A stretch of 64,000 bases of DNA from an uncultured Flavobacteriaceae bacterium. Its GTDB lineage: Bacteria > Bacteroidota > Bacteroidia > Flavobacteriales > Flavobacteriaceae. Made by a program: the position numbers and the translations under genes. The notes beneath the pieces are model-generated. The model had not been told where the DNA came from and searched no databases. It was given only the letters and a program-made list of their open reading frames with translations. This document shows, piece after piece, positions 18,194 through 26,918 of the stretch (position 1 is the stretch's first letter; each line of letters opens with the position of its first letter). Location: positions 310,001-374,000 of the forward strand of contig CANNAC010000003.1 in assembly GCA_947502495.1 (NCBI GenBank), in the 5' to 3' direction.

Positions 18194-18503
18194 TTTTATT
18201 AGTTTAAAATAATTGAATTATAGCCATAAAAGTACTAAAAATATGTTTATGAGAAATGTTTGACGTGAATTTTAACACTTGCTTTTGTAGGTGTTTACTT
18301 CGTATTAGTGCTTGGTAATGCAAGCTTATAATAGATTGTTGATTTGTTGAAATAATGGCTGTTATTCTATGAAAATACGGTCTAAAGATGTGGTTTGGTG
18401 TGAAGTGTTTAAAAATCAAGAATGTTTTTTATAAAAACGATAATAGCATCCTTAATTTATTTGTATATTTAATACAAATTTTAACTAATTAAAAGCCAGT
18501 ATT
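18194..18503. other. Divergent promoter region between two secreted proteases
   Basis: 310 bp between the divergent M43 and M36 protease genes. It is AT-rich. A TTATTTG-like element and the near-palindrome TTTGTATATTTAATACAAA lie about 40 bases before the M36 start. A 71-codon frame on the minus strand (18204-18419) has no protein-like character. I see no other feature. Confidence 0.4.
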
Positions 18504-21230
18504 ATGCAAAAAATTATCCACTACAAACTCGCTTTTTTTACAGGTATAGCAATTTTGTTTTCCTTAAACATTTTAGCACAAAAGCCTGTAGAGAAACGTT
18601 CTTTTGAAATACATTTAGAAAAGGATGAAGCAATACAAACCGAAATTAAAAACAACCAGCGAGTTAATAAGGAAACAGGATTACCTGTTGCTCTTTATGG
18701 TTTAAATTACGAAGTTCCTCAAGGTTCGCCGGAAAGTATGGCGCTTTATTATTTAGAGCATGAATCTAAAACACTAGGAATCTCTAAAGATGAAATTCAG
18801 AATATGAAACATCACGCAACAAGAACTACCAATGCGGGTTCTGTTGTGCGTTTCAGGCAATACTTAAATGGTTATCCTGTAAATAAGGCGGAGGTAACTA
18901 TTACTATTTCTCCAGAAAATAAAGTGGTTTATGTAATGAACAGCTTTCAGGTAATTAAAAATTATAATGCCATACCATCTGTTTCTGAAGATCTAGCATA
19001 TACAACAGCATTTAATTATTTAAATGTATCTAATGACGTTTCTTATGAAGCCAGTAGATTGATGATTTATAACAATCCTAAAATGACAAGATTGGCTCAT
19101 GAAGTAACTATTTTAACTAGTAATCCTTTAGGAGAATGGCATGTATTTGTAGATGCACAGACTCAAGAGATTTTTAAAGTAGTAGATTTAAATCAATATT
19201 ATAATGAAGATACTCATACACATAATAACGAATGCTTGCACACTTCAGGAACCAGGCCAGATTATAGAAGAAGAGTAAGTGGTACAGCAATGGTGTTTAA
19301 TCCAGATCCTTTATCTTCAAACATAGTTGCTTATGGCGGTGGTTATGTAGATGGATTGGATGCAGATACAGCAGAATTAACAGCGGCTAGAGTGAGTGTA
19401 ACCTTAAATGATATTACAGAAGCAGGAGGCATCTATTCTTTGGTTGGACCAAGAGCGCAAATTGTAGATTTCGATACACCAAATACAGGATTATTTACTC
19501 AAAATTCTTCAGATTTCAGTTTTACAAGAAACGAACAAGGGTTTGAAGCGGCTAATACCTATTATCATATCGATTTTATGATGGATTATATAAATAATAC
19601 CTTGGGTTGTGATGTGATGCCATACCAATATGCAGGAGGTGTTAAATTTGATCCACATGGCGCAGATGGTGCAGATCAATCCTATTACACTGGTGGTTCT
19701 GGACAATTGTCTTTTGGTGAAGGTTGTGTCGATGATGCAGAAGATTCGGATGTTATTCATCACGAATTAGGTCATGGATTACATGATTGGGTAACTTCTG
19801 GAGGAAATAGTGGATTAGAAGGTCTTGGAGAAGGTACTGGAGATTATGTTGCGCAATCTTATAATAGAAGTTTAGGTTTATGGACTTCAACGGATCCACA
19901 ATACAATTGGGTATTTAATTGGGATGGACATAACGAATGTTGGAATGGTAGAGTTACTAATTATACCGCTACCTATCCAGGAGGTTTAACTGGTTCTATT
20001 CATACAGATGGACAAATTTGGGCGACTTGCCTAATGGGTATTTGGGATGAAATTGGTGGTCAACAAATGGATAAGATTTTCTGGGAAGGTTTGGGAATGA
20101 CCGCTGGAACAACTGGGCAAAATGATGCTGCAGTTGCTGTGTATCAAGCAGCAGTAAACTTAAATTATAGCTCGTCAGATATAAATACGATTCATACAAA
20201 ATTATCAGACTGTGGATATACATTGCCAGCTTTGCCTGGTCCGCCAGTTGCCTCTTTTGATGCTAGCTCAACATCGGTTTGTTTAGAAGGAGATACGTCT
20301 ATAACATTTATGGATACCTCTTCTCCAAGTGCAACATCTTGGTCTTGGACTTTTGAAGGTGGTACACCTGCTACATCTACAGATCAAAATCCAACAGTTA
20401 CTTATGCAGCTGCAGGAATGTATGATGTTACGTTGGTTGCTACGAATTCGTTTAACACAGATACCATTACAATAACCGATTATGTTTCTGTTTTAACTGG
20501 TACTGCTTGTCCAGCGTGCACAGATGTAGGTTCTGGAGCTTTAGGTTTAGCGATTCCAGATGGTGTTGGGGCGAATGCGGCAGGAGCTACCTTAACAACT
20601 ACCATGACGATACCTGCTTCAGAGAATAGAAATATTGATTCTGTGATTTTGAATGTAGGAATTACGCATTCTTTTATTGGGGATTTAGTAATTGAACTGA
20701 TGCATCCAAACGGTACTACTGCTGTTGTTGTTTGGGATAGAGATTGTGCTAGTGAAAACGCAATGAATGTTACTTTTGAAGATGGTCAACCAGCTATAGT
20801 ATGTGCAGATCCTGCAGTTGGAGTTTATAACCCAGTAAATCCTTTATCTGCTTTTAATGGTTTAGAAAGTGAGGGGGATTGGACGATCTCTATTACAGAT
20901 TGGTGGAATGTAGATACAGGTACTTTAGATAATTGGTCTTTGGAGATATGCGGACAATCTTTATCTATTGCAGAAAACGCTTTTAATACGTTTTCTATAT
21001 TCCCTAATCCAAATAACGGAGCGTTTAATATTAGTTTGAACTCCTCTTCTAATAAAGATATTAAGGTTCAGGTCTATGATATTAGAGGTCGTTCTGTGTT
21101 TAATAAGTCTTATTTAAATACTACAGATTTCAACCAAGAAATTAACTTAGATAATGTACAATCTGGAATGTACTTAGTAAAAGTTAGTGATGGTGATAAG
21201 GAGACGATTAAAAAGATTCTTATAGAGTAA
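18504..21230 (+). CDS. Secreted M36 (fungalysin) metalloprotease with PKD, P-domain and T9SS sorting domain
   Basis: 908 aa. It has a signal peptide (about residues 1-27, FSLNILAQ), an FTP/PepSY-type propeptide (VRFRQYLNGYPVNKAEVTIT), and an M36 catalytic domain with VIHHELGHGLHDWVT (HExxH) and the downstream Glu region GLGEGTGDYVAQ. Next come a PKD domain (SWSWTFEGGTPATS ... AAGMYDVTLVATNS), a proprotein-convertase P-domain (DSVILNVGITHSFIGDLVIE ... GDWTISITDWW) and a C-terminal T9SS type A domain (FSIFPNPNNGAFNISL ... SGMYLVKVSDGD). It is an extracellular protease for nutrient acquisition in this lineage. Confidence 0.92.
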   Translation: MQKIIHYKLAFFTGIAILFSLNILAQKPVEKRSFEIHLEKDEAIQTEIKNNQRVNKETGLPVALYGLNYEVPQGSPESMALYYLEHESKTLGISKDEIQNMKHHATRTTNAGSVVRFRQYLNGYPVNKAEVTITISPENKVVYVMNSFQVIKNYNAIPSVSEDLAYTTAFNYLNVSNDVSYEASRLMIYNNPKMTRLAHEVTILTSNPLGEWHVFVDAQTQEIFKVVDLNQYYNEDTHTHNNECLHTSGTRPDYRRRVSGTAMVFNPDPLSSNIVAYGGGYVDGLDADTAELTAARVSVTLNDITEAGGIYSLVGPRAQIVDFDTPNTGLFTQNSSDFSFTRNEQGFEAANTYYHIDFMMDYINNTLGCDVMPYQYAGGVKFDPHGADGADQSYYTGGSGQLSFGEGCVDDAEDSDVIHHELGHGLHDWVTSGGNSGLEGLGEGTGDYVAQSYNRSLGLWTSTDPQYNWVFNWDGHNECWNGRVTNYTATYPGGLTGSIHTDGQIWATCLMGIWDEIGGQQMDKIFWEGLGMTAGTTGQNDAAVAVYQAAVNLNYSSSDINTIHTKLSDCGYTLPALPGPPVASFDASSTSVCLEGDTSITFMDTSSPSATSWSWTFEGGTPATSTDQNPTVTYAAAGMYDVTLVATNSFNTDTITITDYVSVLTGTACPACTDVGSGALGLAIPDGVGANAAGATLTTTMTIPASENRNIDSVILNVGITHSFIGDLVIELMHPNGTTAVVVWDRDCASENAMNVTFEDGQPAIVCADPAVGVYNPVNPLSAFNGLESEGDWTISITDWWNVDTGTLDNWSLEICGQSLSIAENAFNTFSIFPNPNNGAFNISLNSSSNKDIKVQVYDIRGRSVFNKSYLNTTDFNQEINLDNVQSGMYLVKVSDGDKETIKKILIE

Positions 21231-21247
21231 TATTAAAATACTAGTTA

Positions 21248-21278
21248 ATAAAAAAGGAAGCCAATTGGCTTCCTTTTT
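21248..21278. terminator. Bidirectional intrinsic terminator
   Basis: A 14-bp stem AAAAAGGAAGCCAA / TTGGCTTCCTTTTT with A and T tracts on both sides, lying between the convergent M36 protease and pth genes. Confidence 0.9.
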
Positions 21279-21914
21279 TTATTTTCCGTTAAACGTATTC
21301 ATTGTATTATTTATTCCTGCTGTACCAAAAGATTTAATAATCTCTTTTCCTTTTTCTAATCTTTCAGGAAGTTTACTTTCTTCCTCTTCGGTCCATTCTC
21401 CTAATACGTAATCTACTTGTCTGCCAGTACTAAAAGCATCACTAATACCAAACCTAAATCTATTGTATTTGGTCGTGCTTAATTTGTCTTGTGTGTCTTT
21501 TAATCCGTTATGGCCTCCATCACTTCCTTTGGTCTTAATTCGAATGCTTCCAAATGGTAAGTTTAAATCGTCGGTAATAACTAGTAAATTTTCTAAAGGG
21601 ATTTTTTCTTTCGTTAACCAGTATAGAATCGCTTTTCCGCTTAAATTCATATAGGTACTAGGTTTGAGTAAAATAAATGTTCTTCCTTTAAATTTATAGG
21701 TGGCAATATCTCCTAGTTTTTGAGTTTCAAATTGAAGACCTTCTTTTTCCGCTAAATAATCTAGCATTTTAAAACCAATATTATGTCTAGTATTCGCGTA
21801 CTTCTCTCCAATATTACCTAGTCCAACAATTAGAAATTTTTTCATATAATCTATTTCTTTGGCTTTATGTGTAGTCTTCTTTTTTTTGAAAAGAGATGTT
21901 AAGAATGTACACAT
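21279..21914 (-). CDS. pth: Peptidyl-tRNA hydrolase
   Basis: The core begins at MKKFLIVGLGNIGEKYANTR, followed by HNIGFKMLD (catalytic His), LKPSTYMNLSG (Asn) and LNLPFGSIRIKTKGSDGGHN (Asp and His). The enzyme recycles peptidyl-tRNA. Two starts are possible: ATG 21914 gives a 23-residue basic extension (MCTFLTSLFKKKKTTHK) and a 211-aa protein, while ATG 21845 gives the canonical 188-aa enzyme. Flavobacteriia often carry such a basic N-terminal extension, so I list the long form. The gene lies downstream of rplY on the same strand, separated by a terminator. Confidence 0.93.
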   Translation of the reverse strand: MCTFLTSLFKKKKTTHKAKEIDYMKKFLIVGLGNIGEKYANTRHNIGFKMLDYLAEKEGLQFETQKLGDIATYKFKGRTFILLKPSTYMNLSGKAILYWLTKEKIPLENLLVITDDLNLPFGSIRIKTKGSDGGHNGLKDTQDKLSTTKYNRFRFGISDAFSTGRQVDYVLGEWTEEEESKLPERLEKGKEIIKSFGTAGINNTMNTFNGK

Positions 21915-21940
21915 AGAAAATTTTTGTTTTTTGTAAAAAT

Positions 21941-21974
21941 AAAAAAAGCATCCTGAATAAACAGAATGCTTTTG
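21941..21974 (-). terminator. Putative terminator after rplY
   Basis: A 9-bp stem AGCATCCTG / CAGAATGCT with one mismatch that is a G-U wobble in one strand's RNA, with an A-run (21941-21947) giving a U-tract on the minus strand and T's on the plus side. It sits between rplY and pth. Confidence 0.6.
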
Positions 21975-21995
21975 TATTTGTAAAAATAAATGAAT

Positions 21996-22616
21996 TTATT
22001 CTTGAGCGTCATCCGTTGCAGGAGCTTCTCCTTCTGCACCTTCTTCTTCATCTTCATCATCAACAACTGCAGTTCTAGATGTCTTAATTTGACAAACTAC
22101 CGTGTTTTCTGAGTGTAATAAAGTGTACTTTTCTTGATTTAAATCTGCTACAGATACTTTATCACCAATTTTTAAATTAGTAATATCTATTTCTATAATA
22201 TCTGGTAAGTTAGCAGGTAACGCTTTTACACGTAATTTACGGTTGTTTTTTCTTAAAACACCACCATTTTTAACTCCTCTAGAGTTTCCTACTAATTCTA
22301 CAGGAATATTTAATGCAATTTCTTTATCATCAAATAACTGGTAGAAATCTACGTGTAAAATTCTGTCTGTTACTGGGTGAAATTGAATGTCTTGTAATAC
22401 TGCATTAAGTGTTGTTCCGTCTGTAAGCTCAATTACAACTGTATGCGCATTAGGCGTGTATACTAGTTTAGAGAAAGCTAATTCTGGTGCAGAGAAATGC
22501 ACTGGTTTGTCTCCTCCGTATAATACGCAAGGAACCTGACCAGCATTACGTAAAGCTTTAGTTGCTTTTTTGCCTACGCTTTCTCTTTGAGATCCGTTGA
22601 TTGTAATCGATTTCAT
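21996..22616 (-). CDS. rplY: 50S ribosomal protein L25 (CTC form)
   Basis: 206 aa. The N-terminal 5S-rRNA-binding L25 domain ([40 protein letters not shown]) is followed by the C-terminal TL5/CTC beta domain ([40 protein letters not shown]). A terminal acidic tail ([20 protein letters not shown]) is usual in Bacteroidota. It binds 5S rRNA in the large subunit. The start lies 26 bases after the prs stop, the typical prs-rplY order. Confidence 0.95.
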   Translation of the reverse strand: MKSITINGSQRESVGKKATKALRNAGQVPCVLYGGDKPVHFSAPELAFSKLVYTPNAHTVVIELTDGTTLNAVLQDIQFHPVTDRILHVDFYQLFDDKEIALNIPVELVGNSRGVKNGGVLRKNNRKLRVKALPANLPDIIEIDITNLKIGDKVSVADLNQEKYTLLHSENTVVCQIKTSRTAVVDDEDEEEGAEGEAPATDDAQE

Positions 22617-22642
22617 TTTTTTGTTTTTATATTAATTATTAA

Positions 22643-23584
22643 TTACATTAAAAATTTTGAACTAATAGATTTGTTGTGATGTACGTTTTGCATCACTTCA
22701 GCAAATAAATCAGCAGCGCTTAATACTTTAATTTTAGCACTTTCTTTTTGAAGAGGAATAGAGTCTGTTACTATTAATTCTTCTAGTTTAGATTCTTCTA
22801 TTCTTTCGTAAGCATTTCCAGATAAAATAGGATGTGTACAAATTGCTCTAACACTTAAAGCACCTCTTTCCATCATTAAATCTGCAGCTTTAGTTAATGT
22901 TCCGGCAGTATCTACCATATCATCTACTAATACCACATTCTTACCAGTAACATCACCAATAAGTTCCATGTGTGAAATTACATTTGCTTTCGCGCGTTGT
23001 TTGTAACAGATTACAACATCGCTAGATAAAGCTTTAGAATAGGCATACGCTCTTTTAGAACCTCCCATATCTGGAGAAGCAATAGTAAGGTTGTCTAACT
23101 TTAATTCTTTTAGATATGGTAAAAATATAGTGGAAGCAAACAAATGATCTACAGGTTTTTCAAAGAAACCCTGTATTTGATCTGCATGCAAATCCATAGT
23201 TATTATTCTAGTCGCTCCAGCAGTTTCTAACATTTTTGCTACTAATTTTGCAGCAATAGGAACTCTAGGTTTGTCTTTTCTGTCTTGTCTTGCCCAGCCA
23301 AAATATGGTATTACCGCTGTAATATGTCTTGCAGATGCTCGTTTTGCAGCATCTAACATTAACAACATTTCCATTAGATTTTCCGGACCAGGATTTGTAG
23401 AACCTATAATAAAAACGCGGGTTCCACGAATAGATTCTTCATAAGATGGTTGAAATTCTCCATCGCTATAAGTAGATGTAATTACATTACCTAAATGTGT
23501 ACCATAGGCGTCAGCAATATTCTTTGCTAAAACTTTACTTTGCATACAAGAAAATATCTTTGCTTCAGTAATAGTGTTTGACAT
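22643..23584 (-). CDS. prs: Ribose-phosphate pyrophosphokinase
   Basis: 313 aa, typical length. The features are the N-terminal FSCMQSKVLAKNIA, the flexible loop RQDRKDKPRVPI, the catalytic/PP region ITMDLHADQIQGFF and the PRPP-binding loop VVLVDDMVDTAGTL. It makes PRPP from ribose-5-phosphate and ATP for nucleotide, His and Trp synthesis. It is first in the prs-rplY-pth block and is followed upstream by the tRNA-Leu gene on the other strand. Confidence 0.96.
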   Translation of the reverse strand: MSNTITEAKIFSCMQSKVLAKNIADAYGTHLGNVITSTYSDGEFQPSYEESIRGTRVFIIGSTNPGPENLMEMLLMLDAAKRASARHITAVIPYFGWARQDRKDKPRVPIAAKLVAKMLETAGATRIITMDLHADQIQGFFEKPVDHLFASTIFLPYLKELKLDNLTIASPDMGGSKRAYAYSKALSSDVVICYKQRAKANVISHMELIGDVTGKNVVLVDDMVDTAGTLTKAADLMMERGALSVRAICTHPILSGNAYERIEESKLEELIVTDSIPLQKESAKIKVLSAADLFAEVMQNVHHNKSISSKFLM

Positions 23585-23708
23585 GATTAATCTATTATTA
23601 ATTAGGCTTTTAAATGGCCTGTTTTTTATTGAGGTGCAAATTTAGAGTTTTTTTTCATTCTATAAAGCATTTATATGCTATTTTTAAAGGATATATAGAA
23701 AAATAAAT

Positions 23709-23716
23709 TAGTTTTG
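23709..23716 (+). promoter_or_regulatory. Probable -7 box of the tRNA-Leu promoter
   Basis: TAGTTTTG matches the Bacteroidota primary-sigma -7 consensus TAnnTTTG and ends 12 bases before the tRNA 5' end. I see no clear TTG -33 box at the usual distance. Confidence 0.55.
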
Positions 23717-23728
23717 CAGAGCTAAATT

Positions 23729-23808
23729 GCTCAAGTGGCGGAATTGGTAGACGCGTCGGATTCAAAATCCGATTCTTCGGAGTGCGGGTTCGATTCCCGC
23801 CTTGAGTA
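23729..23808 (+). tRNA. tRNA-Leu (anticodon CAA)
   Basis: The acceptor stem GCTCAAG pairs with CTTGAGT (one G-U). The D arm is GGCGGAATTGGTAGAC, the anticodon stem-loop is TCGGA-TTCAAAA-TCCGA with anticodon CAA, then come a long class II variable arm and the T arm CGGGTTCGATTCCCG. CCA is not encoded. The 3' part from 23787 is repeated at 31052-31074: this gene is the integration site of the mobile element that follows, and its present 3' end is the attL copy. Confidence 0.95.
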
Positions 23809-23809
23809 C
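23787..23809 (+). repeat. attL: 23-bp direct repeat (tRNA-Leu 3' end)
   Basis: Starts GGTTCGATTCCC and ends TTGAGTAC; identical to 31052-31074. It includes the T arm and acceptor 3' strand, so integration preserves a functional tRNA. Confidence 0.9.
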
Positions 23810-23816
23810 AAATATA

Positions 23817-23858
23817 AACCGTAATCATTTAATTAATAAGTGGTTGCGGTTTTTTTAT
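23817..23858 (+). terminator. Terminator after tRNA-Leu, element-borne copy
   Basis: AACCGTAATC pairs with GGTTGCGGTT (with G-U pairs) and is followed by seven T's. A similar hairpin starting AAACCGTAAT follows attR, so the element brings its own replacement terminator. Confidence 0.7.
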
Positions 23859-23867
23859 TCTACACTT

Positions 23868-23885
23868 TGACAACCATTTGACAAC
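23868..23885 (+). promoter_or_regulatory. Putative integrase arm-type site, left
   Basis: TGACAACCATTTGACAAC contains two TGACAAC heptamers 11 bp apart and is identical, in the same orientation, to 30905-30922 near the right end. Position about 60 bp inside attL fits an arm-binding site. Confidence 0.6.
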
Positions 23886-24233
23886 TATATTGAAATACTT
23901 CTTTTTACCGTATGAAAAACAGTTGCCTTTTTACAGTTTGCAAAACAATTGATAAAACTATTGGTGTTTATTCTTTTAAGTAGTTCAATTCGTCGGATTT
24001 AGTAAAGTAAAACGATACGCGCGTACGTATGACCTCGATAAAATCTTAGTAATTGTATATATAAGTGTTTTGATTACTCAAGAATCTTTTTACACTTGTA
24101 AAAAATAGATTAAAATATTAAGATTATATGTTTATCTTGATTTATTCATAGATAATTAAATCGTTCTAGTTATAATATTTAATCAATAGAAATCAATAAT
24201 TGTTTAATTGTCTTTTTACCGTTACTAAAATGG
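23886..24233. other. Noncoding left end of the element
   Basis: About 350 bp, AT-rich apart from ACGCGCGTACGTATG near 24017. I see no ORF of substance and no clear hairpin. It may hold recombination or regulatory sites. Confidence 0.35.
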
Positions 24234-24473
24234 TTAAATTCTGTTGCTTAAATCTATTGAATATTTGTTTAATGTTTCTCCAATTTTAAAACCCCTAATT
24301 TCTGCAATTATGTTCGCGGATGGACTGTATACAACCTCTGCAAAAAACATATCTATTGCGTAAAGATTGCAACGTTCTTTGGTTGTGAAATGACTATCTA
24401 GATATATTCCTTGTTTTTTTACTACTTCTATACGTTTGTTTAAATCAAGATTGTTGAAATCGTTTAAATTCAT
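24234..24473 (-). CDS. Small unknown protein of the element
   Basis: 79 aa (MNLNDFNNLDLNKRIEVVKK). The middle, CNLYAIDMFFAEVVYSPSAN followed by IIAEIRGFKIGETLN, resembles a small Bacteroidota family with an NLY-x-[ILV]-D-x-F-[FY]-[AV]-E-V core, which I recall but cannot name. It has no signal peptide, membrane segment or HTH. It diverges from the TIGR04255-like cassette and could belong to it or be independent. Confidence 0.55.
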   Translation of the reverse strand: MNLNDFNNLDLNKRIEVVKKQGIYLDSHFTTKERCNLYAIDMFFAEVVYSPSANIIAEIRGFKIGETLNKYSIDLSNRI

Positions 24474-24677
24474 TAATATCTATTACTTGCTATTTATTAA
24501 TAAATAATCCTAAATAATTTGACTTTTAATTATTTGAGTGTTTTGGGTTTAATAATTTTAGTATTTATTTAAGATTAGTATACGCGTTAAGTATGTAATT
24601 TAGCAAATAAAAACTGAATTAAAAATCTATTATGATTCTTTTGATTAGGTAAAAAAATAAGGAATTATCAAGGTATG

Positions 24678-24708
24678 TTGTTAGGGTTGTTTTTTTTAAG
24701 TAAATTTG
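24678..24708 (+). promoter_or_regulatory. Bacteroidota promoter of the three-gene cassette
   Basis: A -33 TTG at 24678-24680 and a -7 box TAAATTTG at 24701-24708 with a 20-bp spacer match TTG-N(19-20)-TAnnTTTG. Expected transcription starts near 24714, so the TTG codon inside the -7 box cannot be the start of the first cassette gene. Confidence 0.65.
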
Positions 24709-24738
24709 CAGATAATTAATACTAAAATTAATTTAATA

Positions 24739-25506
24739 GTGTTTGGATTTCAAGAATCAGAGTATAAAGTTTTTAATAGAAATTTTTTAAGAAAAGTTGT
24801 TTTTAAAATCGATTTTAAGAAAAGTGATAATTTTAAATTAGATGAAGATTCTATAAAATTAATTTTTTCAGAATCTTTCCCGAGATTTGTTAAATCAGAG
24901 GGTAGTGGTGTTCAGATAACTTTAGGTAATCAAATTCCTAAATTTGAACAAGTACAGGGAAATGAAAGTTTTATTCTTAAGTCAAGTGATGGATTAACAA
25001 CAATTGAAATTAACGAAAGGTCTTTTACTTTGTCGTTTGATAACAAGGCTTATAAGTCTTCAGAAAACATAAGAAATTTGTTAGTTTTGATTGATGAGTT
25101 TTTTAATGGGAAAATAGATGTTTTAGGTAAGATATCCTTGAAGAAAATAAATATTATTGAATTCGATAATAATGATAATCCAATCGGAATACTTCATTTC
25201 TTGCTAAATAATAGTGTGATTGGTAGTGTTGATTCATTTCCTAAAACGGACTTAATAAATCATAATTTACAATCTGTAAATTATAGAAATAACGATTTTT
25301 ATTTAAATTTGAAATATGGTATGAATATACCGCCCGTGTCAAATATTAAAATCGGTCAGGTAATAATAGATATAGAGATGGTAAAGCATTCTATAAGTCA
25401 ATTATCTGAACTTGGTTCAATTTTTGATGATATAAATGACGAGGTTTACAATGTTTTTTGTACTTTAATCAACGATAATGCAAAATCAATATTAAATGGA
25501 AATTGA
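24739..25506 (+). CDS. TIGR04255-like protein, cassette gene 1
   Basis: 255 aa from GTG 24739. The reading frame extends upstream to 24706, but that part overlaps the promoter -7 box. The layout matches the sporadically distributed TIGR04255 family: an opening YKVFNRNFLRKVVFKIDF, SGVQITLGNQIPKFEQVQG, FILKSSDGLTTIEINERSFT, LGKISLKKINIIEF, and a late strand KIGQVIIDIEM before a helical end. The function of the family is unknown; it has no catalytic motif. Its last 11 bases overlap the next gene, implying translational coupling. Confidence 0.65.
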   Translation: MFGFQESEYKVFNRNFLRKVVFKIDFKKSDNFKLDEDSIKLIFSESFPRFVKSEGSGVQITLGNQIPKFEQVQGNESFILKSSDGLTTIEINERSFTLSFDNKAYKSSENIRNLLVLIDEFFNGKIDVLGKISLKKINIIEFDNNDNPIGILHFLLNNSVIGSVDSFPKTDLINHNLQSVNYRNNDFYLNLKYGMNIPPVSNIKIGQVIIDIEMVKHSISQLSELGSIFDDINDEVYNVFCTLINDNAKSILNGN

Positions 25507-26128
25507 AAATTTTAAAATAATAGATTCAAATTCAGATTTGGATGTTATAATGGAAGATTATAATGAGTTGGCAACATCGTTTTCATTTAAGTATTTAAAG
25601 GTTGGTGTTTTAGGAACTGCTCTTTTATGTTCCTCTCCATCTATATATGCAAATGAATGTAAAAACTATAATATTAAACATGAAGTTCAAGATAACGCGT
25701 TAAGTATTGTTAATGATTATGATGTTTCAATAAATGAATTTATTGAAACAGTTAATAGTTTTCAGAAAATTACATTTACTAAAAGAGATGTAGTACATAA
25801 TGTTTTATCTTTTAAGTCATTAATTAATAACTGGGATGGTTATAGAGCATTGCCTTTAGAGATAGAGAGTGCTAGTAATACAATTTACTTAATTAATTTA
25901 TTAGATGAGAAGATTGTTGGAAGTATAGACGATATGTATCCAAATCCACACGGAACAATTTCTTTTGAATGGGTTAATAATTTAAATGAAAAAGTATATT
26001 TAGAAGTAGGAAATGAGTCATTTTCATATTTTGTAAAATTCAATTCTTCTGAACCTTTGTTTTTTGATAATTTAGATGTATCAGATGAAAATATTGAAAT
26101 TCTTGCGGAATATATTAGGGCTGTTTAG
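25496..26128 (+). CDS. Cassette gene 2: NWDGY/PNPHGTISFEW protein
   Basis: 210 aa. Residues 33-52 are a hydrophobic segment (YLKVGVLGTALLCSSPSIYA) after a 32-residue polar head, so either an internal membrane anchor or a late signal-like helix. The conserved-looking core has NNWDGYRALPLEIESASNTI and MYPNPHGTISFEWVNN, then beta strands KVYLEVGNESFSYFVKF. I recall this W-D-G-[YG]-x-A / P-[HD]-G-x-I-x-x-E-W pattern beside TIGR04255 genes in other bacteria, but know no function. It overlaps gene 1 by 11 bases and gene 3 by 44. Confidence 0.6.
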   Translation: MEIENFKIIDSNSDLDVIMEDYNELATSFSFKYLKVGVLGTALLCSSPSIYANECKNYNIKHEVQDNALSIVNDYDVSINEFIETVNSFQKITFTKRDVVHNVLSFKSLINNWDGYRALPLEIESASNTIYLINLLDEKIVGSIDDMYPNPHGTISFEWVNNLNEKVYLEVGNESFSYFVKFNSSEPLFFDNLDVSDENIEILAEYIRAV

Positions 26129-26627
26129 TAATAAAACAACTTCACCTGATATTAATATACCAGATAATTTTTCAGAAGAAGAAAAAATTACGAGAACGAT
26201 ATTCTCTCCTATGAATATTAAAAGTAATGATTCTTTAAGGAATAATTCTTTTACTACACCTGCTAATTTGGATGAAGTTTCAGTTAATAGACTTGATTAC
26301 TCAACTCCACACTTTATAAAAAAAATAAGTAAATTTATATCAAATCCTGATGCTGGAAGAAGTTATTATGGAGTAGCGGTTATTGATGTAAATGAAATTT
26401 ATGACTCCAATTCGGACATTGTATATACTCCTACTGAAATAGAAGTAAATGAGGTTACTATGGAAAATAAATTTCATTCTGATATTAAAATTGGTTTTAT
26501 CAAACAAACAGGGAAACCCTTGCCTATGCAATATGCTTACAAAGTGGAGCAAATGGTTGAGAAAGCAAGGTTTTATAAAGATGAAGATTCAGATTCTGAT
26601 AGTTGGAATGGTGTTGATTTGGTTTAG
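26085..26627 (+). CDS. Cassette gene 3: unrecognised 180-aa protein
   Basis: 180 aa from ATG 26085 (MKILKFLRNIL); an ATG three codons upstream is possible. A short amphipathic or hydrophobic head (ILKFLRNILGLF) is followed by a soluble domain with ITRTIFSPMNIKSNDSLRNN, DEVSVNRLDYSTPHF, RSYYGVAVIDVNEIY, NKFHSDIKIGF and LPMQYAYKVEQMVEKARFY, ending in an acidic DEDSDSDSWNG. The conserved-looking polar residues (R-x-IFSP-x-N, VSVNR, HSDI) could form an active site, but I cannot name a family. Its first 44 bases lie inside gene 2 in another frame. Confidence 0.55.
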   Translation: MKILKFLRNILGLFSNKTTSPDINIPDNFSEEEKITRTIFSPMNIKSNDSLRNNSFTTPANLDEVSVNRLDYSTPHFIKKISKFISNPDAGRSYYGVAVIDVNEIYDSNSDIVYTPTEIEVNEVTMENKFHSDIKIGFIKQTGKPLPMQYAYKVEQMVEKARFYKDEDSDSDSWNGVDLV

Positions 26628-26711
26628 TTACACCTAGACTAGAATAATCATTATAGGTTATTTGCTCTAAAGTAATTTTAATTTCTACTTTTATTTTGTC
26701 TTAGAATTCTT

Positions 26712-26918
26712 GTGTTTTTAGTTGCTTGCGTGTCTGCATATTATGTTCGTATTGAAATAAAGACTTATAAAATACTAATTATCTCTATTATTGTAATTAT
26801 AATTATGATTATAAAACCAATAAGAGACTCCTTTTTTTCTGAATCCATAATTAAAGATAATAAAATATTTTTTAGTTCCTTACGTGCGCGTTCTGTGTTT
26901 GAATTGAAAAAAAATTGA
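26712..26918 (+). CDS. Possible small membrane protein
   Basis: 68 aa with one or two hydrophobic stretches (ILIISIIVIIIMIIKPI) and a basic tail. The sequence is very AT-rich, and such Ile-rich frames arise easily by chance. The position after the cassette in the same direction is the only support. Confidence 0.25.
   Translation: MFLVACVSAYYVRIEIKTYKILIISIIVIIIMIIKPIRDSFFSESIIKDNKIFFSSLRARSVFELKKN

Noticed and set aside
18204-18419. 71-aa minus-strand frame in the protease intergenic region
   Set aside because: Low-complexity, His/Ile-rich, no recognisable features, and lies where divergent promoters are expected.
24706-24738. Upstream TTG start for cassette gene 1
   Set aside because: The TTG is inside the -7 promoter box and upstream of the expected transcription start.
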